This document shows, in pieces, positions 8,663 to 17,090 of a DNA stretch of 64,000 nucleotides. The notes beneath the pieces are model-generated. The model saw only the letters and a list, made by a program, of their open reading frames with translations, made no database searches and was not told where the DNA came from. The DNA lies in the NCBI GenBank assembly GCA_012269545.1, contig JAAXKB010000037.1, positions 21,764 through 85,763 of the forward strand. Reading direction: 5' to 3'. The first letter of the stretch is position 1. Every line of letters begins with the position of its first letter. Position numbers and translations under genes: made by a program. Source of the stretch: Gammaproteobacteria bacterium (GTDB lineage Bacteria > Pseudomonadota > Gammaproteobacteria > Pseudomonadales > Azotimanducaceae).

Positions 8663-9622
8663 TTAAAGCAGTCCACCCAAGTGCTTAAGCTCGTTGATTT
8701 TATCGATCATGGACTTTTCGTAGGCCTCTTCTGGTGATTCTCGTACCAGCCGGTCCAAATCATGAGCGTCTTGACCAATCAGTACGCGCCATTGGTTGTT
8801 GCGCACTGCATCCAATATGACGCTGGAGGCTGTGGCCGCCGTGGTAGGTGCCTCAGTGCGGAAGGCTTCGGCGCGATCCGCCAGCATTTGGCGAATGTGG
8901 TCATCGGGCACATTGCCAACGGGCAAGCCTGCGGCCAGCATACGCTCGCGAATCTTCGCGACTTCTTCCGCAGGCAAGTCCATGCCCGCCGCCTTACCCA
9001 GTACTTTGGACGAGTTTTCCACGATAGATGTGCCAATGTGACCGGGCATTACCACGCTGCATTGTACGTGGGGTGCGTGCAGCCGCAGATCTGTGATCAG
9101 GGCCTCCGTAAATCCTTTAACGGCAAACTTGGCCGCCGCGTAGGAGGTGTGCGCCTGAGTCGTACCGAGGCTGGCCCAAAAACCGTTCACCGAACTGGTG
9201 TTGACGATATGGCCTTCGTCGCTGGCGACCAAGGCATCCATAAACGCGCGGCAGCCAAGGTAAACGCCCTCCCAGCAAACGGCGAAGGTGCGCTCCCACT
9301 CGTCTCGGTCACCCTCGACAAAGGAACCTCCCCCGCCGATACCTGCATTGTTGAACAGCAAGTTGATGTGCCGGGTTTGGTGCTGGGCCAGTACCTCGTC
9401 GCGAAAGCGCAGCATCTGAGATTCCTGACTGACGTCGCAGATGTGGTCGGTCAGCAGACGCTCCTCTGCGCCGGCCAGACGTCGAGTTTCGTCCATGTTT
9501 TCTTGGGAGACATCGCACATGGCCACATGAGCACCCGCGGCGATAAGCTGGCAGACCAGTTCTCGTCCCATGCCGGTGCCGCCGCCGGTGACTACGGCAA
9601 TTTTGTTATCAAAGTTTTCCAT
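8663..9622 (-). CDS. short-chain dehydrogenase/reductase
   Basis: This 319-residue SDR is longer than the classical 250. It has the TGGGTGMGRE cofactor loop, the CDVSQE strand-3 region, NNAGIGGGG, catalytic Ser in VNTSSVNG, and Tyr/Lys in SYAAAK. The C-terminal 90 residues (from about 230) form an extra helical tail with EAYEKSMIDKINELKHL at the end. Its position between aceE and the thiolase/DUF35 pair, all on the minus strand, suggests joint use in lipid or acyl metabolism, but the substrate cannot be read from sequence. Confidence 0.85.
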   Translation of the reverse strand: MENFDNKIAVVTGGGTGMGRELVCQLIAAGAHVAMCDVSQENMDETRRLAGAEERLLTDHICDVSQESQMLRFRDEVLAQHQTRHINLLFNNAGIGGGGSFVEGDRDEWERTFAVCWEGVYLGCRAFMDALVASDEGHIVNTSSVNGFWASLGTTQAHTSYAAAKFAVKGFTEALITDLRLHAPHVQCSVVMPGHIGTSIVENSSKVLGKAAGMDLPAEEVAKIRERMLAAGLPVGNVPDDHIRQMLADRAEAFRTEAPTTAATASSVILDAVRNNQWRVLIGQDAHDLDRLVRESPEEAYEKSMIDKINELKHLGGLL

Positions 9623-9651
9623 ACTGCTCTCGTCTCTCCCAGTCGTTATTG

Positions 9652-12312
9652 TTACGGCTGATCTAATTTGTCAGCGTCGATCAAACCCCGCCGGTACAGG
9701 TTAGACAGCGCGGCGTGCACGATGGCATCGGCGTCTACGCCAAAGTGCGCTCGCAGCGCGGGGCGCGATTCCGACAGGCCGAAACCATCGGTGCCCAACA
9801 CTTCATACCCTGCGGGCATCCAAGCTGCGATGCCTTGCGCCAAACTTGCCATGTAGTCGGTCACCGCGATTATGGCTCCAGTGGCCTCGCCAAACAGCTT
9901 TTCTATCACACTGACTTGTGCTGGGGTCAGAGGGTTGTCCCGGTTGGCTTGGGCCGTCGCCAAGGCGTCCCGCTGCAGCTCAACGAAACTGGTGATACTC
10001 CAGAGGCTCACACTTAACCCTCGCTGTTCAAGGGAATTTTTTGCCTGCATCGCCTGCTGCATCAGACTACCGCTGGCCAACAGATGCACATCGGCAGATG
10101 TTTCCGCGGCGTCAAAGCAATAGCCGCCAGCCAAGATACCTTGTGCAATTCCTGCCTCACTCAGGCCGCTTTGCTGCACAACCTCAGCCATATCCGGCAT
10201 GACGTAATTTTCGTTGTACAGCGTCAGGTAGTAAAAAATGTCTTCTTGCTCCTGATACATGCGTCGCATGCCTTCGCGCACGATCACGGCAAGCTCGAAA
10301 CCGAAGGCGGGATCGTAGCTGAGCATACTGGGTACGGTGCTGGCCAAAATATGGGAGTGGCCGTCTTGATGCTGCAGTCCTTCACCATTGAGGGTGGTGC
10401 GACCGGCAGTACCGCCGAGTAAGAATCCCCTGCACATCATGTCGCCGCAGCCCCACACCATGTCGCCCACCCGCTGCATGCCAAACATCGAGTAGAAAAT
10501 ATAAAAGGGAATCATGGGCAAACCATGCACCGCATAAGCACTGCCTGCAGCCATAAAGGATGCCATGGCACCAACTTCGCAAATGCCCTCCTGCAGAATC
10601 TGGCCGTCGCTGGCCTCCCGATACGGCAGCAGGCTGTCTGCGTCTACCGGGCGGTACTTTTGTCCTTCGGGTGCATAGATGCCCGCCACGTTAAACAATC
10701 CGTCCATGCCGAACGTCCGCGCTTCATCGGGCACAATTGGCACGACGTACTGACCTATATCCGGCATTCGAAGCAAGGTCGACAGCAATCGAACCATCAC
10801 CATGGTCGTGGAGACTTCGCGCTGACCGCTGCCCTTGAGCAGTTCACCAAAGGCTGCCAGTTCGGGGATAGGCAAAGACGGGCAATCGACGTTGCGATTC
10901 GGCACCCACCCGCCTTTCGCCTGTCGCCTATCGCGCAGGTAGGTGATTTCCGGCGCATCATCCTGAGGACGATAAAACTCTGCCGCCGCGGCGTCTGCAG
11001 CACTGATTGGTATGCCCAGTTCAGCGGCGATCCTGACCCGCTCGTCAGCCGACATGTTCTTATACTGATGGGCGGTGTTTTTACCCTGTGCGCCCATGCT
11101 GTCGCCCTTGACGGTTTTCACCAGAATGACCGTTGGCTTGTCCTTGGCGGCGCTGGCGCGAGCGAAAGCGGCGTAGATTTTCTTTTGATCCTGCCCCCCG
11201 CGCTTGATCGCCTTGACCTCTTCATCGGTCAGGGTATTCATCATCTGCTCAAGCTTTGGATTGCCTTCTACCCAATGTTCGCGCTGCACGTCACCGGGCA
11301 ACACAGAATACATTTGGTAATCGCCGTCCAGACACTCATCCATGCGCTGCTGTAATACGCCCTCGTGATCTCTGGCCAGCAGCCCGTCCCAGCCGCCTCC
11401 CCAGATCACTTTCAGCACATTCCAGTCAGCACCGCGAAACGTGCGCTCCAACTCCTGAATGATTTTTCCGTTACCGCGTACGGGACCGTCCAGACGCTGC
11501 AAATTGCAGTTCACCACCAAAATCAGATTGTCGAGCTTTTCTCGCGCAGCGATGTTGATGGTACCCAACACTTCCGGCTCGTCGGCCTCGCCGTCACCAA
11601 TAAAGCACCAAACTTTGCCGCTGGCTTTTGCCTTAAGCCCGCGGTTCTCCAGATACTTGGCGAAGCGGGCTTGGTAAATGGCCGCCGGTGTCGACAGGCC
11701 CATGGACGCATTGGGCAGTTCCCAAAAATCGGGCATGCTGCGCGGGTGCGGATAGGAGGACAACCCTCCTCCGTCGGCCAGTTCTTGACGGTAATTTTCC
11801 AGCTGCGCTGCGCTCAGCCGCCCCTCCAAAAACGCCCGGGCGTAGATTCCCGGCGCTGCGTGGGGCTGCGGCAACAACATGTCAGCCGAGCCGCGGTCAT
11901 TGTTTGGGCCGGCACCCTGAAAGAAATGGTTGAAGCCTACCTCCAGCATGGTGGCACAGGAAGCGTAGGTCGCAATATGTCCGCCCACACCAATACCCTT
12001 GTCCTGGGCTCTGAGCACCATGGCAATGGCATTCCAGCGCAGCAGCTTTTCGATTTTTTCTTCTAACTCAATGTTGCCGGGATAGACCGGCTGTGCGTCC
12101 GGGGCAATGGTGTTGCGATACGGCGTGTTGAGGGTTGCCTCGTCTAAGGGGATGTTCAGACCAAGCACATGATTTTGCAGGCTGCGTAAGATCTCCCGCG
12201 CACCGGCTGCACCGTACTGGGCTACGATTGCATCCAAGGACTCTGCCCATTCGGCCTTGTCATCGGCCAGCAGCTGCTCCAGATCACTGTGCTGCACGGG
12301 TTCATTGATCAT
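9652..12312 (-). CDS. aceE: pyruvate dehydrogenase E1 component, homodimeric type
   Basis: AceE decarboxylates pyruvate with thiamine diphosphate and transfers the acetyl group to the lipoyl arm of E2. The 886-residue length equals that of the E. coli enzyme (887). The ThDP-binding GDGEADEPEVLGTIN motif ending in LVVNCN is present near residue 240. The active-site segment HGLPMIPFYIFYSMFGMQRVGD and the C-terminal GTDGFGLSESRPALRAHFGVDA block are also present. GAGGGAGAGGG precedes the ATG. No aceF or lpd is adjacent, so the rest of the complex must be encoded elsewhere. Confidence 0.96.
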   Translation of the reverse strand: MINEPVQHSDLEQLLADDKAEWAESLDAIVAQYGAAGAREILRSLQNHVLGLNIPLDEATLNTPYRNTIAPDAQPVYPGNIELEEKIEKLLRWNAIAMVLRAQDKGIGVGGHIATYASCATMLEVGFNHFFQGAGPNNDRGSADMLLPQPHAAPGIYARAFLEGRLSAAQLENYRQELADGGGLSSYPHPRSMPDFWELPNASMGLSTPAAIYQARFAKYLENRGLKAKASGKVWCFIGDGEADEPEVLGTINIAAREKLDNLILVVNCNLQRLDGPVRGNGKIIQELERTFRGADWNVLKVIWGGGWDGLLARDHEGVLQQRMDECLDGDYQMYSVLPGDVQREHWVEGNPKLEQMMNTLTDEEVKAIKRGGQDQKKIYAAFARASAAKDKPTVILVKTVKGDSMGAQGKNTAHQYKNMSADERVRIAAELGIPISAADAAAAEFYRPQDDAPEITYLRDRRQAKGGWVPNRNVDCPSLPIPELAAFGELLKGSGQREVSTTMVMVRLLSTLLRMPDIGQYVVPIVPDEARTFGMDGLFNVAGIYAPEGQKYRPVDADSLLPYREASDGQILQEGICEVGAMASFMAAGSAYAVHGLPMIPFYIFYSMFGMQRVGDMVWGCGDMMCRGFLLGGTAGRTTLNGEGLQHQDGHSHILASTVPSMLSYDPAFGFELAVIVREGMRRMYQEQEDIFYYLTLYNENYVMPDMAEVVQQSGLSEAGIAQGILAGGYCFDAAETSADVHLLASGSLMQQAMQAKNSLEQRGLSVSLWSITSFVELQRDALATAQANRDNPLTPAQVSVIEKLFGEATGAIIAVTDYMASLAQGIAAWMPAGYEVLGTDGFGLSESRPALRAHFGVDADAIVHAALSNLYRRGLIDADKLDQP

Positions 12313-12353
12313 CGTCCCTCTCCCTCAAACGATCGCCGCAAAATCCTCGGGGA

Positions 12354-12773
12354 TTACGCCATTGCTGCTTTGATGCGATCCGCGTGAATCTCTAGCTCGG
12401 CAAAATCTGCCAGTTCGCGCGCGTGCATTTGCAGCTCAATGCCTTGGGAGCGCGGCAGCAGGTGGAAGTGCAGATGAAAAACCGTCTGTCCCGCAGCCTG
12501 CCCGTTAAGCTGCGCGACCATGATGCCCGGGACTGCAAAGGCCTTTTTTACCGCCTGCCCAACCTTTTGCACCGTTGCGATCGTATGACCCAAAATTACG
12601 GGATCTGCGTGAAAGAGATCTTCGGTAGGATCCTTGGGGATCACTAACGTATGGCCCGGTACCTGGGGCATTACGTCCATGAACGCCAGGGAGTAGTCGT
12701 CTTCGTAGACCTTAAACGCAGGCGCTTCACCGCGCAGAATTTTGGCGAATATATTTCCGTCATCGTAGGCCAT
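12354..12773 (-). CDS. HIT-family nucleotide hydrolase/transferase (Hint-like)
   Basis: The 139-residue protein begins at ATG 12773 (MAYDDGNIFAKILRGEAPAFKVYEDD), the conserved HIT N-terminus; the open frame extends upstream only by read-through. It has the PGHTLVIPK motif and the histidine triad HLHFHLLP about 100 residues in. HIT proteins hydrolyse or transfer nucleotidyl groups, for example from AMP-linked amines. An AAAGGA ribosome site is present. It lies 41 bp upstream of aceE and 64 bp downstream of the CoA-transferase on the same strand, so the three may share a transcript. Confidence 0.88.
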   Translation of the reverse strand: MAYDDGNIFAKILRGEAPAFKVYEDDYSLAFMDVMPQVPGHTLVIPKDPTEDLFHADPVILGHTIATVQKVGQAVKKAFAVPGIMVAQLNGQAAGQTVFHLHFHLLPRSQGIELQMHARELADFAELEIHADRIKAAMA

Positions 12774-12837
12774 GAGACTATCCTTTCCCTGAACATGCGC
12801 GTTCCGAGTGTGCTTGATAAGGCAAGCCTGATTCAAG

Positions 12838-13959
12838 TCAGGTATTGCGCAGACTGTTAAGCACTTCGTCCGTATGAGCACCCAAGTTTGGCACCCGGGG
12901 GGCGGATTCGGGGTCAGTGTCCACGCCGGGGACTCGGGGCAGCGCGATCGTGGCATCACCCACGGTTACGTTGAACGTATGGAAATCCCCATGAGATCTG
13001 AGGCTGGCCAACTCGTTGACGGGGGCAAAGGCTAAATCAGCTCGGTCGAATCGGTCCTTGACGGCAGCATAAGGCATTTGCGCGATCGTCTCCTGCACAG
13101 CGGCATCAACAAACGGTCGGTTGGCCACTCGGGTTTCGTTGTCCTTACACCTCGGGTCATCGGCCAATTCCGAACGGGACAGGCCGGTGTGACACAGCTG
13201 TTGCCATTCCCTTTCATTTTGAATCGACAGGATAAAATCTTGGCCGCACTGAGCAGTGTAGACGCCATAGGGACAGATCCCAGGGTGGGCGAGGCCGATC
13301 CGTGACGGCGCCCCAGACCCGTATCGGTCCAGCAGATAGGGTACGGCAAGCCACTGGGCGACGGCATCGAATAGGGAGACAGTCAGTGCTGCGCCACGCC
13401 CACTGTTACTGCGCTGGATCAGGGCGCCCAAAATGGCTTCGTAGGCAAATTGTCCGGTCGCAATATCCACCAACGATACGCCCACCCGGCCGGGCGCGTG
13501 AACACTGCCGGTAATGGAACTGAGGCCCGATTCGGCCTGCATCAGTAAGTCGTAGGCTTTGCGGCTGTGACCCGGACCGTCCGGCGCAAAACCTGAAATG
13601 GACATTGAGATCAGCTGCGGAAACTGCCGATGCAGCTCGGTCAAATCAAGCCCGAGCTTACTCAAAGCACCGGGCTTGAGGTTTTGCACCAAGACGTCGC
13701 TGCGCGCAATTAAGCGGCGCAGCAGATCTACCTCCTCCGGTTGCCGCAGATCCAGAACGACGGATTTTTTGCCCGCATTCAGCCAGACGAAGTAGCTGCT
13801 CTGCCCAGCCACGGCAGTATCGTAGCCGCGGGCAAAATCACCCTCCGGGCGCTCGATTTTAACCACGTCAGCACCGGCTTGAGCCAACCTCATAGTACAG
13901 GCAGGCGCTGCAACAGCTTGCTCTAAGGCGACGACCGATGTACCGGATAAAAACCTCAT
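12838..13959 (-). CDS. family III CoA-transferase (CaiB/BaiF type)
   Basis: This 373-residue protein is slightly shorter than the usual 390-420. It has the N-terminal VVALEQAVAAPACTMRLAQAGADVVKIERP signature, FVWLNAGKKSVVLDL, and the acyl-enzyme Asp in KAYDLLMQAESGLSSITG. Near the end lies DLAFAPVNELASLRSH. These enzymes move CoA between carboxylic acids without releasing free CoA. GGAGGC immediately upstream of the ATG fixes the start. The CoA donor and acceptor are unknown; alpha-methylacyl-CoA racemases share the fold and cannot be excluded. Confidence 0.85.
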   Translation of the reverse strand: MRFLSGTSVVALEQAVAAPACTMRLAQAGADVVKIERPEGDFARGYDTAVAGQSSYFVWLNAGKKSVVLDLRQPEEVDLLRRLIARSDVLVQNLKPGALSKLGLDLTELHRQFPQLISMSISGFAPDGPGHSRKAYDLLMQAESGLSSITGSVHAPGRVGVSLVDIATGQFAYEAILGALIQRSNSGRGAALTVSLFDAVAQWLAVPYLLDRYGSGAPSRIGLAHPGICPYGVYTAQCGQDFILSIQNEREWQQLCHTGLSRSELADDPRCKDNETRVANRPFVDAAVQETIAQMPYAAVKDRFDRADLAFAPVNELASLRSHGDFHTFNVTVGDATIALPRVPGVDTDPESAPRVPNLGAHTDEVLNSLRNT

Positions 13960-13989
13960 AACGCCTCCATAAATCTAAATTTTATCCAT

Positions 13990-14016
13990 AAAAAAGAGGG
14001 CCTTAGCCCTCTTTTA
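13990..14016 (-). terminator. rho-independent terminator after the aldehyde dehydrogenase gene
   Basis: A perfect 10-bp inverted repeat (AAAAGAGGGC at 13992-14001, GCCCTCTTTT at 14006-14015, loop of 4) is followed on the minus strand by six T residues. It lies 20 bp beyond the stop of the aldehyde dehydrogenase. It separates that gene from the CoA-transferase and could also work weakly on the plus strand. Confidence 0.88.
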
Positions 14017-14035
14017 TTACAAATTACTAGAAGAT

Positions 14036-15469
14036 CTAGCTTTTTGCGGAGTAGCCTAGGATTGCCTTCGTTTCGAGGAACTCCTCGAATCCATAGCGCC
14101 CCCACTCACGGCCGTTACCCGACTGTTTGTAGCCGCCAAACGGCGCGCTTTGATCGGGTGGGGCACCGTTCACATGCACATTACCTGTACGGATCAGTCG
14201 CGCTATTTTTTTCGCGCGCTCTGGATCCTCTGACGAGATGTAACCGCTCAAACCGTACAGCGTATCGTTGGCGATTCTCACCGCATCTTCGTCGTCTTCG
14301 TAACCGATCATCGCCAATACTGGCCCAAAGATTTCTTCCCGGCTGATGGTCATATCATTGGTCACATGACTGAAAACCGTTGGCTTGACGTAGTAACCCG
14401 CGTTCAAACCGTCAGGGCGTCCAGTACCGCCGGTTTCCAGCTTGGCGCCTTCGTCGATCCCCTGCTGAATCAAACCCTGAATTTTGTTGAACTGCACCTC
14501 AGAGACCACGGGGCCAATGGTCGTGCCTTCGGCGTTCGGATCGCCGACTTTTACTTGCTCCGCTGCGGCCTTGGCAATGGCTGCCGCCTCGTCCATACGG
14601 GCATTCGGCACCAGCATGCGGGTAGGCGCGTTACAGCTTTGACCCGAATTCGTGACCAGACCAAAAACATCACGGGAAATCGCTTTGGCGAAGTCCGCGT
14701 CATCCAATATGATATTGGCTGATTTGCCGCCAAGTTCCTGAGCAACCCGCTTCACTGTCGGTGCTGCAGCCTTGGCCACTTCTACTCCGGCCCGGGTCGA
14801 CCCGGTAAAGGACATCATATCAACATCAGGGTGCGCAGACAGCGTTGCACCAACCGTAGGACCATCACCATTGACCAAATTAAAGACACCCGGAGGCACA
14901 CCCGCTTCATCCAGCACTTCAGCAAACATAATCGCGTTAAACGGGGCGACTTCTGAGGGCTTGAGCACCATGGTGCAGCCCGCTGCCAGCGCAGGCGCTA
15001 CCTTGCAGGCAATCTGGTTGATAGGCCAGTTCCATGGGGTAATGAAGCCGCAGACCCCCGCAGGCTCCCTGATCACTCGGGTGGTGCCCATGTCTTCTTC
15101 GAACTCAAAGTCTTTGAGCACGTTCACTGCCGTCATCAAATGACCGATACCCGTGGGTGCCTGAGCTTTAGCGGCCAGCCCTGCCGGCGCGCCCATTTCC
15201 TCGCTGATCACTGCGGCGATATCACTCATACGCTCCGCATACTTGGCGATTACGGCTTCCAACAAAGCAATACGTTCTTCCTTGGTTGTCTGTGAAAACG
15301 TCTCGAAGGCTTTTTTCGCTGCCGCTACGGCTTTATTGACATCCTCAGCGCCGCCCATGGCGACGGCCTCGATTGGCTGCTCGGTCGCAGGGTTAATAAC
15401 GTCCAGCGTCTCTGTCGTCGTTGGTTGGACCCATTCGCCGTTGATATAAAACTTCTGTCTGTTGCTCAA
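14036..15469 (-). CDS. NAD(P)-dependent aldehyde dehydrogenase
   Basis: This 477-residue ALDH-superfamily enzyme oxidises an aldehyde to the acid. It has FITPWNWPINQIACKVAPALAAGCTMVLKPSE, FTGSTRAG, the general-base Glu in QELGGKSANI, the nucleophile Cys in TNSGQSCNAPTRM, EIFGPVL, and the C-terminal GGYKQSGNGREWG. No good ATG start exists. An in-frame TTG at 15469 (LSNRQKFYINGEW) has AAGGGG 7-8 bases upstream and gives a standard N-terminus, so I chose it over the upstream ATG at 15550. Substrate unknown. Confidence 0.88.
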   Translation of the reverse strand: MSNRQKFYINGEWVQPTTTETLDVINPATEQPIEAVAMGGAEDVNKAVAAAKKAFETFSQTTKEERIALLEAVIAKYAERMSDIAAVISEEMGAPAGLAAKAQAPTGIGHLMTAVNVLKDFEFEEDMGTTRVIREPAGVCGFITPWNWPINQIACKVAPALAAGCTMVLKPSEVAPFNAIMFAEVLDEAGVPPGVFNLVNGDGPTVGATLSAHPDVDMMSFTGSTRAGVEVAKAAAPTVKRVAQELGGKSANIILDDADFAKAISRDVFGLVTNSGQSCNAPTRMLVPNARMDEAAAIAKAAAEQVKVGDPNAEGTTIGPVVSEVQFNKIQGLIQQGIDEGAKLETGGTGRPDGLNAGYYVKPTVFSHVTNDMTISREEIFGPVLAMIGYEDDEDAVRIANDTLYGLSGYISSEDPERAKKIARLIRTGNVHVNGAPPDQSAPFGGYKQSGNGREWGRYGFEEFLETKAILGYSAKS

Positions 15470-15808
15470 GGAAACACCCCTTTTGAAATTGGAACACAGT
15501 GAACCCGCTGCCTCACCCACCCCTATGCAGCTGACCATGACGATCACCACGACGGCCGAGGATCAGAACGATCACTCGAATTTGGGAAAGAAGATTCGAT
15601 TCATTACTCGTAAGCCTCCGGCTTTCAAGCCCGACCAAGCTTACCGTCGATTCGTTGATTTACAAGATTCCTGAGCTCTCCGGCGTTTTCTCAATTAACC
15701 AAGGCTGGGACCGGGGCGTAAATGTGCCTGAGCACTGGGCAGCGCGCTACGAAAACGCTTGCCGCCCTTTAGGCTACAGACTGAGGAGGACTCGAGGACG
15801 CTAAGCCG
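15470..15808. other. 339-bp intergenic region, no gene seen
   Basis: This lies between the start of the aldehyde dehydrogenase and the end of the OmpA-family gene, both on the minus strand. I see no conserved protein in any frame. A possible minus-strand promoter sits at 15601-15628 (TTGAAA, 16-bp spacer, TAATGA), which would give a leader of about 140 nt. A weak 5-bp hairpin overlaps it at 15612-15624. Confidence 0.4.
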
Positions 15809-16945
15809 CTACTTTAATTCCCGCTTCTCCGTGCGGACCGTGGCTTGCACACGTCGATTTTTGGCCCGAGCAGCCGCGCTTTCACCCTGTGCCTTGGGGC
15901 TGTGTTCACCAAAAGCTGCCACGGAAATATCGGCAGCCTTTACCCCGGTTGTCCGGCTCAGCAGTTCGGCAACGGCTTTTGCTCGATTTAGCGAAAGCAC
16001 CATGTTGTACTCGCCGGAGCCCAGACTGTCAGCATGCCCGCCCAGTTCGATGGCACTGTTCACGCCGTCCTGTAGGAATTTTGCGATTTCTTTGGCTTTC
16101 CTTTGATGTGCAGCTTTGATCTCGCTGGAATCAAAATCGAAGTAGAAGGTTTTTTCTACGGTTTTTGGCACCAGAACCACTTCTTTGCGGTAGCAGCCGG
16201 ATACATCCACTTGCCGACTGCGATCAAAGGCGCGCGGGCATTGATCTTTTACGTCGTCTACCCCGTCGCCGTCCGTATCTGCCGGAAGAGCGCAGCCGCG
16301 GACATCTACCGCGACCCCAGCACGGGTGCCCAAGCAAACGTCTTGTGAGTCGATGACGCCGTCACTGTCCGAATCGATCGGAGCACGCCTCACGACTTGC
16401 GCAGCGGACGCTCTGCCAAATTGATAGTGCAAACCGAGATTGAAAGAAAGCTTGAGGTCTCCCCAATCCTGACCATCGTAAAAGTTGAAGGCAGCACGGG
16501 CGTCGAGACTATCGAGAATGTTCCAGCGCAGACCTAAGCCGGCGTTAATCTGGGATTCCGACCCAACACCGGGCAAATCAATGTCCTGCATGCCAACACC
16601 AAGGCTAGCGAAAGGGTGGAACCTGTCTGACTCTAAGAAATAAAACAGCGACCGGATACTCCATACATCCACATCAATTGAGTTGCTGAGATCGGCTTAC
16701 CCTCGTCTGACTGGGTGCTCGGGCTTGGAATCACCGGTCAGAAAATCCAGCTCAACGGCGAAAGGCCCTGCGAAACGATAACCGATACCAAGCCCGATCA
16801 ACGGATCAGTCTCTAAATCGCTGGTATTGGAGTATTGGGCAATTGCCGCCTGCGGAAAAACATACACGCCGCTCTCAGGCTCGGCAGCAACGGTGCCAGC
16901 CCAAGAGAGTAAGGAGAGCAGTGCGATGAGATGCAGATATTTCAT
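15809..16945 (-). pseudogene. OmpA-family outer-membrane protein interrupted by one in-frame TAA
   Basis: One reading frame from ATG 16945 to 15809 encodes a whole OmpA-like protein except for a TAA at 16697-16699. The first part has a signal peptide (MKYLHLIALLSLLSWAGTVAAEP) and the start of an 8-strand barrel (LIGLGIGYRFAGPFAVELDF). After the stop, in the same frame, the barrel continues and ends in LGLHYQFGRASA. TSP3-type calcium repeats follow (DSDSDGVIDSQDVC, DTDGDGVDDVKDQCP). The peptidoglycan-binding OmpA domain comes last (FDFDSSEIKAAHQ, ELGGHADSLGS, NRAKAVAELL). Everything else is intact, so this is a recent nonsense mutation, a sequencing error, or read-through. Full length would be 378 residues. 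Confidence 0.8.
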
Positions 16946-17090
16946 GGCTGACCTTAGCAAAATAAAGAGAGGTTGCGAGAAGCCCAAGGCTCCAACCGCC
17001 AACCCTAGCTAAGTGTCCCGGTGAGTCATCGCTGGAAGCGACAAGTGGTTGTTTTTTTGCCTTGAACGGCTGTTTTGCGTGGGTAACCGC

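Noticed and set aside
8762-9661. 299-codon plus-strand frame opposite the SDR at 8663-9622
   Set aside because: It is an antisense shadow, with Cys/His-rich composition typical of reverse-complement frames.
10525-11355. Long plus-strand open frame (276 codons) opposite aceE
   Set aside because: It is antisense to strongly conserved aceE sequence and shows no protein-like motifs.
16697-17002. Separate 101-residue exported protein upstream of a separate OmpA protein
   Set aside because: Both parts share one frame and complete one barrel; the stop lies mid-barrel.
17030-17060. T-run at about 17050 as a terminator
   Set aside because: Only a 4-bp stem precedes it, and no plus-strand gene ends upstream.
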